From: Actinomadura graeca
Lineage (GTDB): Bacteria > Actinomycetota > Actinomycetes > Streptosporangiales > Streptosporangiaceae
Reading direction: 5' to 3'
DNA length: 64,000 nt
Assembly (NCBI RefSeq): GCF_019175365.1
Contig: NZ_CP059572.1
Span: forward strand, 7,254,001 to 7,318,000
Below, one piece after another: positions 52,884-60,572 of the stretch (positions are counted from its first letter, which is position 1; each line of letters opens with the position of its first letter). A program made the position numbers and the translations under genes. A model generated the notes under the pieces. That model saw nothing but the letters and a program-made list of their open reading frames with translations. It did no database searches and was not told the origin of the DNA.

Positions 52884-53816
52884 ATGCGGTTTGTAAAGGG
52901 GCACGGCACCGAGAACGACTTTGTGATCCTGCCCGACTTGGACGGCACCCTGGATCTCACCCCCGAGGCCGTGGCGCGGCTCTGCGACCGCAGGGCCGGG
53001 ATCGGCGCCGACGGGGTCCTCCGCGTCGTCAGGACCAAGGCGATGTACGCCACGTCTGTGAATACGGCTCTGAACACGGCTGTGAACACGGGCGCGGAGG
53101 AGACCCACGGAGCAGACACGGACGCCGAGTGGTTCATGGACTACCGCAACGCCGACGGCAGCGTCGCCGAGATGTGCGGCAACGGCATCCGCGTCTTCGC
53201 CCGCTACCTGGTGGAGGCGGGTCTGGCGGCCCCCGGCGAGTGGGACGTGGCGACCCGGGCGGGGCTCCGGCGGGTCGCGCTGGGCGCGTCCGGTGACGTG
53301 ACCGTGGACATGGGCCCGCCCCGGCTGCTCGGCCAGGGGGAGGCGTCCATCGCGGGTGAGGTGTTCCAGGGGCGGCGCGTGTCGGTGGGGAACCCTCACC
53401 TTGCCTGCGCCGTGGACGGTCCGGTCACCGCGCTCGACCTTTCACGCGCTCCGGGCTTCGATCCGGCCGTCTTTCCGGACGGTGTGAACGTCGAGTTCTA
53501 TCGCACCGTCGGTGAGCGGCACGTGGAGATGCGCGTGTACGAGCGCGGGTCCGGTGAGACGCGATCCTGCGGCACCGGGACGGTGGCCGTCGCCGCCGCG
53601 GCGGCCGCAGAGGCGGCTGCGGAGGGTGCTGAGCCGTCCGGACCTGCACGGTCCGCGCCTGCCGAGGGAGGATCCGTGCCCGTCCAGGGGGGCGCGGAGT
53701 GGACCGTGGATGTGCCCGGTGGGCGCGTGACCGTGATCCTCGACGCCGGGACCGGCTTCCTGCGGGGACCGGCGGTCCTCGTGGCCGAGGGGGAGACCCG
53801 TCCCGGCTGGCTTTGA
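52884..53816 (+). CDS. dapF: Diaminopimelate epimerase
   Basis: DapF converts LL- to meso-diaminopimelate for lysine and peptidoglycan. The 310-residue protein has both catalytic cysteines in context: EMCGNGIRVFARYL (about residue 97) and RSCGTGTVAVAAAA (about 229). It is longer than the usual 275-290 residues because of two insertions: TSVNTALNTAVNTG (about 57-70), encoded by a 12-base triplication, and an Ala/Pro/Gly-rich stretch after the second cysteine (EGAEPSGPARSAPAEGG). Both look like surface loops. Confidence 0.94.
   Translation: MRFVKGHGTENDFVILPDLDGTLDLTPEAVARLCDRRAGIGADGVLRVVRTKAMYATSVNTALNTAVNTGAEETHGADTDAEWFMDYRNADGSVAEMCGNGIRVFARYLVEAGLAAPGEWDVATRAGLRRVALGASGDVTVDMGPPRLLGQGEASIAGEVFQGRRVSVGNPHLACAVDGPVTALDLSRAPGFDPAVFPDGVNVEFYRTVGERHVEMRVYERGSGETRSCGTGTVAVAAAAAAEAAAEGAEPSGPARSAPAEGGSVPVQGGAEWTVDVPGGRVTVILDAGTGFLRGPAVLVAEGETRPGWL
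53056..53091 (+). repeat. Three 12-base tandem units inside dapF
   Basis: CTGTGAATACGG, CTCTGAACACGG and CTGTGAACACGG encode the NTALNTAVNTG loop. Length is a multiple of three, so the frame is kept. Confidence 0.85.
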
Positions 53817-53954
53817 CAGCCCTCTGACCGATACCTGACAAACCGGGCCCGACCAGCTATTTCGGTCACCCGGAGGGCGTCCCGGATCGAACGGGACTAG
53901 TGTCCCTCTCCAACGGGACCCGAAGCGGATAACTTTCTTCTTGCACACCCTCTG

Positions 53955-54161
53955 GTGAATGGCCCGTATGGACCGGGATGGGAGCCCCGGCGCCGTACGG
54001 AGCCCGAGGGCCGGTGGCGACCTTCTTGGCGGGGGGCGGTCACCGGCCCTCCCACCGGGTGGCCTCCCGGTGGCCACGGCCTGCGCGATCCGCAGCCGCG
54101 GCGCGCGAACCGGTCGATCAGCGCCGACGATGTGCGGCGGACATGTGAACGCTACGGATGA
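53955..54161 (+). CDS. Doubtful 68-codon Pro/Gly/Trp/Arg-rich ORF
   Basis: This GTG-started frame sits in the 335-base gap between dapF and the kinase gene and overlaps the kinase 3' end by ten bases. The product (NGPYGPGWEPRRRTEPEGRW and ISADDVRRTCERYG) has GC-rich third positions but no ribosome site or known domain. The rest of the gap (53817-53954) shows no clear signal. Confidence 0.3.
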   Translation: MNGPYGPGWEPRRRTEPEGRWRPSWRGAVTGPPTGWPPGGHGLRDPQPRRANRSISADDVRRTCERYG

Positions 54162-56122
54162 TTGCCGTTGACCGGCAGCCGGGCACGCACGGACGTCCCG
54201 CCGTTGGGTCCGGGCCCCACCGTGCAGGAGCCGCCCAGCTCGGCGGCGCGCTCACGCATCGAGGACATGCCGATGCCGGAGCGCACCCGTGGCGGAAGCC
54301 CCACACCGTCGTCATCAACAGTGACATGCAAGTCACCGTTCAGATAGAGGTGGACCTCCGCGCAGTCGGCCTTCGCATGCCTGTGAACGTTGGTGAGGGC
54401 CTCCTGCACGATCCGGTACGCGGCGACCTCCGCGGCCGCGGAAAGCCGCTCCAGATCCCCTTCGACATGCACGTCGACCTTCGGGCCGTCCCCCGTCGCG
54501 ACGACACCGCCCAGGGCCTGGATCGCCCCGGCGAGACCCAGGTCGTCCAGCGCGGGGGGACGCAACCCGTACACGAGGTCGCGGATGTCGCCGATCGTCC
54601 GTCCCATCGTCGCGCGCAGGGTCTCCAGAAGGGCGTCCACGGCCTCGGGGTCGGTCTTCAGCGTGATGCGCGCCGCGTCCACCGTCATGGCCAGGCTGGC
54701 GAGCGTGGGACCGAGCCCGTCGTGCAGGTCACGGCGCAGGCGGCGGCGCTCCTCCTCGCGGGTGCGCAGGATGCGCTCGCGCGAGCGCTGCACGTCGGCC
54801 GCCAGCCGCGCCGCGTTCGCGAGCTCGGCCAGGTTGCGCGCCAGGATGCCCGACAGCCTCGCGTCCGGCGGGCGGGCGACGCCGAACAGCAGCCGCCCCA
54901 CCGGCTCGCCGTGCCACACCAGCGGGATGAGCTGGGGACGGTCGCCGAGCTCGCCGTCCTCGGCGGAGATCGTGCGGCCGTCGCGGTCCAGCACCTCGAT
55001 CAGGACGCCGGTCGCGTGCAGAGCCGAGCGCGCGACCTCGGCCGCGACCGCGAGCGCGGCGCCGGGGTCGGCGGCGGTCTGCAGCCGACGGTTGAGCCGG
55101 TCGGCGATCCGGTACGGGTCGCGCTCGCCGTGGATCAGCCCGTCCACGGCGCGCTGGAGCCGCCGCCGGACGGGCTCGAAGACCGCGCCGGCCGCGACCG
55201 CCCCGGCCAGCCCCGCGAGGGTGCCGCGGCCGTGCGCGAGCAGGCTCGCCGCGCCGACCAGCGCGAAGTACACCCCGGTGATCACCACGACGAGCCCGGC
55301 GTACACCAGCGTCCGGCTGACCACCAGGTCGATGTCGTAGAGCCGGTAGCGGGTGATCGCGATCGCGATGCAGATGGGGACCGCGGCGATCGTGATGTTG
55401 CGCAGCGGGTCGCCGATCGGGCTGTTCTCGCCCACGTAGATGATGGTCTGCGCGAGCACCCCCGGGTAGACCACCCAGGCGATCTGCCGCCGGACGTCGG
55501 GGGGCGAGCGGACGAACCGCACGACCACCGACGCCAGGCCGCCCACCAGCGTGCCGATGATGAGCGCGCTGATCGGCAGGGGGATCTCCTGGAACGGGTA
55601 GACCGACACCCCGTTGTGGAAGCGCCGCGCGCCGGGGTCGACCGTCAGGTGCGCGCAGACGACGACGGGGACCAGGAGGGCCATGACCAGCACGGGCCGG
55701 TACCAGCGCGACACGAGCCGCCCGTCAGGGAAGATCAGGGGAAGGACGAGCGTGAGCGCGAACGTGTCGATGGCCCACAGCCACGTCCCGAGCCATGTGA
55801 AGAAGCCCGCCCCGGCCCAGCCGTGCAGGTCGAACCAGGGACCGAGGTTGAGCGCCAGGATGTACAGGGCCGCGCTGAAGCCGGACCCGAGCATGAGCCA
55901 GCCGACCCTCAGGCCCGGCCGGTGCCGCAGCAGGGTCGCGGCCACGGGCGTCCAGAAGAGCGCGATCACGATCTCGGGGTGCCACCAGACGACCCGGCGG
56001 CCGCCGGGAAGCCAGAGGCCGAGGATCAGCGATCCGGCGACGGTCAGGACCGCCGCCAGGGCAAGCAGGACCGCCGCGCGTCCCGCCCCGCGGTCGTGTT
56101 CCACCGTCTGCATCGTCGCCAC
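54152..56122 (-). CDS. NarL-type membrane sensor histidine kinase (orphan)
   Basis: The 656-residue protein has about nine to ten membrane helices in residues 15-330, a GAF-like region (about 350-430), a HisKA_3 dimerisation domain with the phospho-acceptor in RRDLHDGLGPTLASLAM near residue 466, and a HATPase with DDDGVGLPPRVRSGIGMSSM. The motifs indicate an active kinase that would work with a LuxR/NarL-type regulator, yet none is next to it. The start may be the ATG at 56122 or 56113. Confidence 0.9.
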   Translation of the reverse strand: MATMQTVEHDRGAGRAAVLLALAAVLTVAGSLILGLWLPGGRRVVWWHPEIVIALFWTPVAATLLRHRPGLRVGWLMLGSGFSAALYILALNLGPWFDLHGWAGAGFFTWLGTWLWAIDTFALTLVLPLIFPDGRLVSRWYRPVLVMALLVPVVVCAHLTVDPGARRFHNGVSVYPFQEIPLPISALIIGTLVGGLASVVVRFVRSPPDVRRQIAWVVYPGVLAQTIIYVGENSPIGDPLRNITIAAVPICIAIAITRYRLYDIDLVVSRTLVYAGLVVVITGVYFALVGAASLLAHGRGTLAGLAGAVAAGAVFEPVRRRLQRAVDGLIHGERDPYRIADRLNRRLQTAADPGAALAVAAEVARSALHATGVLIEVLDRDGRTISAEDGELGDRPQLIPLVWHGEPVGRLLFGVARPPDARLSGILARNLAELANAARLAADVQRSRERILRTREEERRRLRRDLHDGLGPTLASLAMTVDAARITLKTDPEAVDALLETLRATMGRTIGDIRDLVYGLRPPALDDLGLAGAIQALGGVVATGDGPKVDVHVEGDLERLSAAAEVAAYRIVQEALTNVHRHAKADCAEVHLYLNGDLHVTVDDDGVGLPPRVRSGIGMSSMRERAAELGGSCTVGPGPNGGTSVRARLPVNGNHP

Positions 56123-56660
56123 TCCTGAACCAAAAGTAATGGAATGTTAAAACGTCCTGCTTCCTGTCCTGGAGTCCTAGGGGCGTCCGCCTCAGGACAC
56201 CGGGACCCCCTGCTGCGGACACTGTCTTCGTCGCGGCGTGCGTGCACGTGCCGCGATGGTAACCATGGGAACCGGCTGGCGGCACCGTAGGCGCAGGTCA
56301 GGGACGGTGGGCGGGGAGAGGCCCGGCGTCCGGGGCGGTGTCCGCCGCCGGCGTCCGGCCGAGCGGCGCGGGCGGCGCCTCCCGAGCTCAAACAGGGGCG
56401 GGTTCGGAGCACCGCCGGCGCCGGCCGGACAGTACAGACCGGACAAAGTGCTCGAATTAACATTGAACGCGACATTGAACGTCGCAACGGACATGGGCCT
56501 ACCTCTACGGTGAACGACACAGTCAAGCCGTAGGACGCACGTCCGGGCCGCGACGAGCACAGCCTTTAGACGAGCACAGCCTTCACACGAGCACAGCCTT
56601 CAGACGAGACGCTTCGGCGACCCTTGATCGATGTTCACTTTCAAGAACCCGGGTTTCTAG
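56123..56660. other. 538-base intergenic region between TetR and kinase genes
   Basis: No convincing gene is seen. Near 56457-56487 the sequence ACATTGAACG occurs twice in an AT-richer stretch. A three-unit 17-base tandem repeat lies at 56552-56608. The kinase promoter should lie in the left part (56123-56500). Confidence 0.45.
56552..56608. repeat. Tandem 17-base repeat, 3.3 copies
   Basis: Units GACGAGCACAGCCTTTA, GACGAGCACAGCCTTCA and CACGAGCACAGCCTTCA are followed by a partial GACGAG. It lies about 50 bases beyond the end of the TetR gene. Confidence 0.85.
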
Positions 56661-57278
56661 CTAGGAACCGGCCGGAACGGTGAGCGCGCTGCTGCGGGCC
56701 AGCGCCCGCATCCCCCTCTGGAGGTCCTCCGGGGTGACGTCCTCGAGAATGAGCCGCTGCAGGATGAATCCGGGCATGAGGCCGAAGACCGTCTTGCCCG
56801 CGGCCTCGACGTCCGTCCCGGCGGGCAGCAGCCCGGCCTCGACGAGGCGCCGCAGGTAGCCCGTCCACGTATCCCGCAGTGCCCTGACGTTCTCCCGGAC
56901 GTAGTGGCCGAGCTCTGCGTCGTGCATGGTCAGACCCCACGCCTGGGGCGCGAGCCGGAGCGGGCCGTCCTCGCCGGAGAGGCTGACGATCTTGTTCGCG
57001 AGATGCTCGACCATCTCGTCCAGGGGCGGGAGCGGGTCGCGTTCCGCGAGGTCGGCGAAGAACGTCAGCAGGTCGCCGATCACGGTGGACATGACGGCTT
57101 CGATGATCTCGTTCTTGCTCTTGAAGTAGCGGTAGACGGCGCCGGCGGAGAGCCCGGACTCGGTGAAGACGTCCTGCATGGACGTCTCGTGGATGCCCTT
57201 GCGGATGAAGCACGTGCGGGCGGCGTCCATGATCTGGCGGCGGCGCCGTTCCAGGTGCTCAGGGCTGACTCGCGGCAT
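56661..57278 (-). CDS. TetR-family regulator
   Basis: The 205-residue protein has a TetR helix-turn-helix: RRRQIMDAARTCFIRKGIHE and GLSAGAVYRYFKSKNEIIEA. The ligand-binding part is unremarkable in length, ending in a helix with LARSSALTVPAGS. It starts at ATG 57278, chosen because MPRVSPEHLERRR is the usual beginning. It is divergent from the membrane protein at 57380, with two similar operator-like sites in the gap, so it probably represses both genes. Confidence 0.9.
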   Translation of the reverse strand: MPRVSPEHLERRRRQIMDAARTCFIRKGIHETSMQDVFTESGLSAGAVYRYFKSKNEIIEAVMSTVIGDLLTFFADLAERDPLPPLDEMVEHLANKIVSLSGEDGPLRLAPQAWGLTMHDAELGHYVRENVRALRDTWTGYLRRLVEAGLLPAGTDVEAAGKTVFGLMPGFILQRLILEDVTPEDLQRGMRALARSSALTVPAGS

Positions 57279-57290
57279 GTCCACAACATA

Positions 57291-57306
57291 AAACGAACGT
57301 CCGTTT
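57291..57306. promoter_or_regulatory. TetR operator-like palindrome 1
   Basis: AAACGAACGTCCGTTT is a palindrome with seven of eight pairs matching, 12 bases from the TetR start. It is typical of autoregulating TetR proteins. A TTGACA at 57308-57313 directly follows. Confidence 0.65.
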
Positions 57307-57348
57307 CTTGACAAGCTCAGCGGCCGGTGCCAGCCTGGGAATCAAAGA

Positions 57349-57364
57349 GAACGAACATTCGCTT
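57349..57364. promoter_or_regulatory. TetR operator-like site 2
   Basis: GAACGAACATTCGCTT matches operator 1 in 12 of 16 positions and lies just before the GGAGG ribosome site of the membrane protein gene, well placed to block its transcription. Confidence 0.5.
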
Positions 57365-57379
57365 TATTTGGAGGCGGCC

Positions 57380-58429
57380 GTGAGGCCCACTCTCGCCACG
57401 CGTGCCCTCGGCGTCGCCGCGGGCGCGGCGCTGCTGCAACTGATCATGATCACCGCGTTCGCCTGGCCGTCGGCCCGCCTCGGCCCGCACGACGTGCCGA
57501 TCGTCGTGACCGGTCCCCAGGCCGCGGCGGTCGCCGAGCGCCTCGACCGCGCCCGGCCCGGTGCCTTCGACATCGAGACACGCCAGGACGAGGCCGCCGC
57601 GCGCGCGGCGCTCACCGACCGCGAGGCATACGGCGCCATCGTCACGACGCCGGCCGGGGCCCGCGTCCTCACCGCCTCCGCCGCCTCCCCGATGGTCGCG
57701 CAGCAACTCGGGCAGCTCGCCCAGACGATGGCGCAGGAACAGGGCGCACCGGCACAGGAGGGCCCGGCCGGAAGCGCACCGGCCCGGAGCGGCGCACCGT
57801 CCTCGGCACAGAGCCCGTCGGCGGCCGTGCAGGACGTGGTCGCCGCCGATCCCGACGACCCGCGCGGCGCCGGTTTCGGCGCCCTCGTCCTCCCGCTGAT
57901 CATGTCCGGCATCGCCGCGTCCGTCCTGCTGACCTTCGCGATCCCCGTGCGCGCGTGGCGTGCCGCGGGGATGGTGATGTTCGCGCTGCTGGGCGGATTC
58001 GGGGCGGCCGGCATCGCCCAGGGCTGGCTGTCGCTGCTGCCCGGCTCCTACCTCACGCTCGCCGGGGTCATGACGCTGTCCATCCTGGCGGTGGCCGGCA
58101 CGGTGGCCGGGCTCGGTGCCTTCGCGGGACGCGCGGGCATCGCCGCCGGCGCGCTGCTGATGCTGCTGGTCGGCAACCCGCTGTCGGCGGCGTCGTCGGC
58201 GCCGGAGCTGCTGCCGCAGCCGTGGGGCGGGCTGGGCCAGTTCCTCCCGCCCGGCGCGGCGGTCACCCTCCTGCGCTCCACGGCCTTCTTCGACGGCGCG
58301 GGGGCGGCCGCGCCGCTCACCGTCCTGCTGGCCTGGGCGGCGGCGGGCTTCGCCCTGCTGGCCGCCGCCGGGCTGCGCGGCCGCGGCGAGGGCGAGCCCG
58401 CCGTCGAACGCGAGCCGGCGCTCGTCTGA
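57380..58429 (+). CDS. TetR-controlled membrane protein (ABC-2/YhgE-like)
   Basis: The 349-residue protein from GTG 57380 (after GGAGG at 57370-57374) has one N-terminal span (VAAGAALLQLIMITAFAW), an extracytoplasmic region (about 45-170) ending in an Ala/Gln/Pro/Ser-rich linker, then five or six hydrophobic segments. This layout resembles ABC-2 type or YhgE/Pip-like permeases. No ATPase is adjacent. With the TetR gene alongside, drug or lipid efflux is a reasonable guess only. Confidence 0.65.
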   Translation: MRPTLATRALGVAAGAALLQLIMITAFAWPSARLGPHDVPIVVTGPQAAAVAERLDRARPGAFDIETRQDEAAARAALTDREAYGAIVTTPAGARVLTASAASPMVAQQLGQLAQTMAQEQGAPAQEGPAGSAPARSGAPSSAQSPSAAVQDVVAADPDDPRGAGFGALVLPLIMSGIAASVLLTFAIPVRAWRAAGMVMFALLGGFGAAGIAQGWLSLLPGSYLTLAGVMTLSILAVAGTVAGLGAFAGRAGIAAGALLMLLVGNPLSAASSAPELLPQPWGGLGQFLPPGAAVTLLRSTAFFDGAGAAAPLTVLLAWAAAGFALLAAAGLRGRGEGEPAVEREPALV

Positions 58430-58481
58430 GCGCGCCGCTGAACCCGCCGCGGGCGGGACCGCGTACCCAGGATGTGGCGGA

Positions 58482-58503
58482 CCGGCCTGCCTTCCCAGGC
58501 CGG
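58482..58503 (+). terminator. Hairpin terminator before the peptide ABC operon
   Basis: CCGGCCTG (58482-58489) and CAGGCCGG (58496-58503) form a perfect stem with a CCTTCC loop, 52 bases after the membrane protein stop. Confidence 0.65.
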
Positions 58504-58653
58504 CCCGCCAGTTTCCGCTGTCCCCCTCGCGACTCTCCCGCCGCTCCCGCCGCTCCAGCTCTCCCCGGAATGGGCGCGCTCCGGCGTTTCGTCGCGCCGA
58601 CAGTGATCAGTCAGTAGCATTCTGTGACTGGAATCACGGCCGGGAGGGGGCAC

Positions 58654-59655
58654 ATGGCGGCGTTCCTGCTGCGCCGGCTGGCGAACTACGCCGTGCTGGT
58701 CGTGCTCGCGTCGAGCCTGGCCTACCTGCTCGCCGCCGCGGCGCTCCGGCCGCGCGCCAACTTCGAGGGCCGCGCCCCCCGCCCGTCCGAGGCCGTCATC
58801 GACGCCCAGCTCACCCGGTTCAACCTCAACGACCGCACCCCCCTGGCCGTGCGCTACGGCACCTGGGTCGCGGGCCTCGCGCATGGCGACCTCGGGCATA
58901 CCTGGCAAGGTGAGCGCGTCGCCGACGAACTGTGGCGCCGCGTCGGCGTCAGCCTGCGGCTGGTTTCCCTGGGGGCAGTCCTCGGCGGTGTGCTCGGTGT
59001 CCTGGCGGGCGCCTACGCCGCCGTCAGGCGCGGCCGTACGGCCGACCGGCTCATCACCCTCCTCTCCTACCTGCTGCTGGCCGTGCCGGTGTTCGTGCTG
59101 GCGGTCCTGTTGCAGATCGTCGCGTGCCGGACCAACGACGTCACGGGACTTCGCGTCTTCGAATGGGTCGGCGAGACCACCCCCGGCGCGTCGGAGGGAC
59201 CGTTCGGCGCGCTGGGCGGGCTCGGCGACCGGGCACGCCACCTGCTGCTGCCCACCGCCACGATCGCGCTCGTCCAGCTCGCCCTCTACAGCCGCTACCA
59301 GCGCAGCATGATGCTGGACGTCCTGCACGCCGACTTCGTGCGGACCGCACAGGCCAAGGGGCTGCGGCGGCGCGACGCGCTGTTGCGGCACGGCCTGCGC
59401 ACTGCGCTGATCCCGATGACCACCTACTTCGCCTACACCTCGGGGCTGCTGCTCCTCGGCGGCGTCTTCACCGAGAAGATCTTCGGCTGGCACGGGATGG
59501 GGGAGTGGCTGGTCGACTCCGTGACCCGGGGCGACGTCAACGTGGTCGCGGCCGTCAACTGCCTCGCCGCGGTCGCGGTACTGCTGGCGGGGCTGGCCTC
59601 AGACGTGCTGTACGGAATCCTCGACCCACGCGTCCGCACGGGGACGGCGGCGTGA
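58654..59655 (+). CDS. Peptide ABC transporter permease (DppB/OppB-like)
   Basis: The 333-residue permease of the dipeptide/oligopeptide/nickel family has the N-terminal span MAAFLLRRLANYAVLVVLAS, a periplasm-facing segment with FNLNDRTPLAVRYGTW, and the coupling loop DFVRTAQAKGLRRRDALLRHGLR. It starts at ATG 58654 after GGGAGGGGG; the longer reading from 58624 adds ten unsupported residues. It is the first gene of a tightly overlapping four-gene operon. Confidence 0.9.
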   Translation: MAAFLLRRLANYAVLVVLASSLAYLLAAAALRPRANFEGRAPRPSEAVIDAQLTRFNLNDRTPLAVRYGTWVAGLAHGDLGHTWQGERVADELWRRVGVSLRLVSLGAVLGGVLGVLAGAYAAVRRGRTADRLITLLSYLLLAVPVFVLAVLLQIVACRTNDVTGLRVFEWVGETTPGASEGPFGALGGLGDRARHLLLPTATIALVQLALYSRYQRSMMLDVLHADFVRTAQAKGLRRRDALLRHGLRTALIPMTTYFAYTSGLLLLGGVFTEKIFGWHGMGEWLVDSVTRGDVNVVAAVNCLAAVAVLLAGLASDVLYGILDPRVRTGTAA

Positions 59656-60572
59656 ACGCGGCGCGCGCGCGGCAGGCGGCGGCTGGCACCCGGTGCGCCG
59701 AGGCCGGCACGCGCGCCTGGGTCGGCACGCGGCGTGTATCGGCGCGCGCGCGGCGCGCGGCGGGGAACCGGCGCGCCATGTGCGGGCTGATCCTGCTCGT
59801 CCTGCTGTTCGCGCTGGCGTTCACCGGGCCGCTCCTGTCGCCCTGGGGCTGGGACGAGACCGACTTCGCCGCGTTCCGCCAGGGGCCGTCCTCCCAGCAC
59901 TGGTTCGGCACGACGCAGAGCGGCCGGGACGTCTTCGCGCTCACCCTGCGCGGGACACAGAAGTCCCTTCTCATCGGCCTGGGGGTCGCGCTGGTCTCGA
60001 CCGGGCTCGCCGCCGTGGTCGGCACCGTCGCGGGGTTCGCGGGCGGCTGGCCCGACCGCGCCCTGATGTGGGGCGTCGACCTCTTGCTGGTGCTGCCGTC
60101 GTTCCTCGTCCTCGCCGTCCTGTCGTCGCGGGTGCCCGGGGGCTGGCCCGTGCTGGTCCCGCTGCTCGCTGCGTTCCTCTGGATGGTCACCGCCCGGGTC
60201 GTGCGCGCCATGACCATCTCGCTGCGGGAACGCGAGTACGTCCTGGCGGCCCGCTTCCTCGGCGTGGGCGCTCCGCGGACGATCGTCCGGCACATCCTGC
60301 CCCAGCTGGCGTCGTTACTGGTCGTGGACGCGAGCCTGACCGTCAGCGTCGCCGTCATCGCCGAGAGCGGGCTGTCCTATCTCGGGTTCGGGGTGCGGCC
60401 GCCCGACGTCTCGCTCGGCACCCTCATCGCCGACGGGCGCAGCACCGCGACCACGTACCCGTGGCCGTTCGGGTTCGCCGCCGCACTGCTCGTCCTCATC
60501 GTGCTGGCCGTCAACCTGCTCGGGGACGGCCTGCGCGACCTCCTCGACCCCGGGTCGGAGGCAGGACGGTGA
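59652..60572 (+). CDS. Peptide ABC transporter permease (DppC/OppC-like)
   Basis: The 306-residue permease has a long basic lead (about 45 residues rich in Arg/Ala), the OppC-type sequence HWFGTTQSGRDVFALTLRGT and the loop REREYVLAARFLGVGAPRTI. The GTG start overlaps the upstream stop (GTGA). One leucine (LASLLVV) is encoded by TTA at 60315-60317, a rare codon at this GC content. Confidence 0.9.
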   Translation: MNAARARQAAAGTRCAEAGTRAWVGTRRVSARARRAAGNRRAMCGLILLVLLFALAFTGPLLSPWGWDETDFAAFRQGPSSQHWFGTTQSGRDVFALTLRGTQKSLLIGLGVALVSTGLAAVVGTVAGFAGGWPDRALMWGVDLLLVLPSFLVLAVLSSRVPGGWPVLVPLLAAFLWMVTARVVRAMTISLREREYVLAARFLGVGAPRTIVRHILPQLASLLVVDASLTVSVAVIAESGLSYLGFGVRPPDVSLGTLIADGRSTATTYPWPFGFAAALLVLIVLAVNLLGDGLRDLLDPGSEAGR

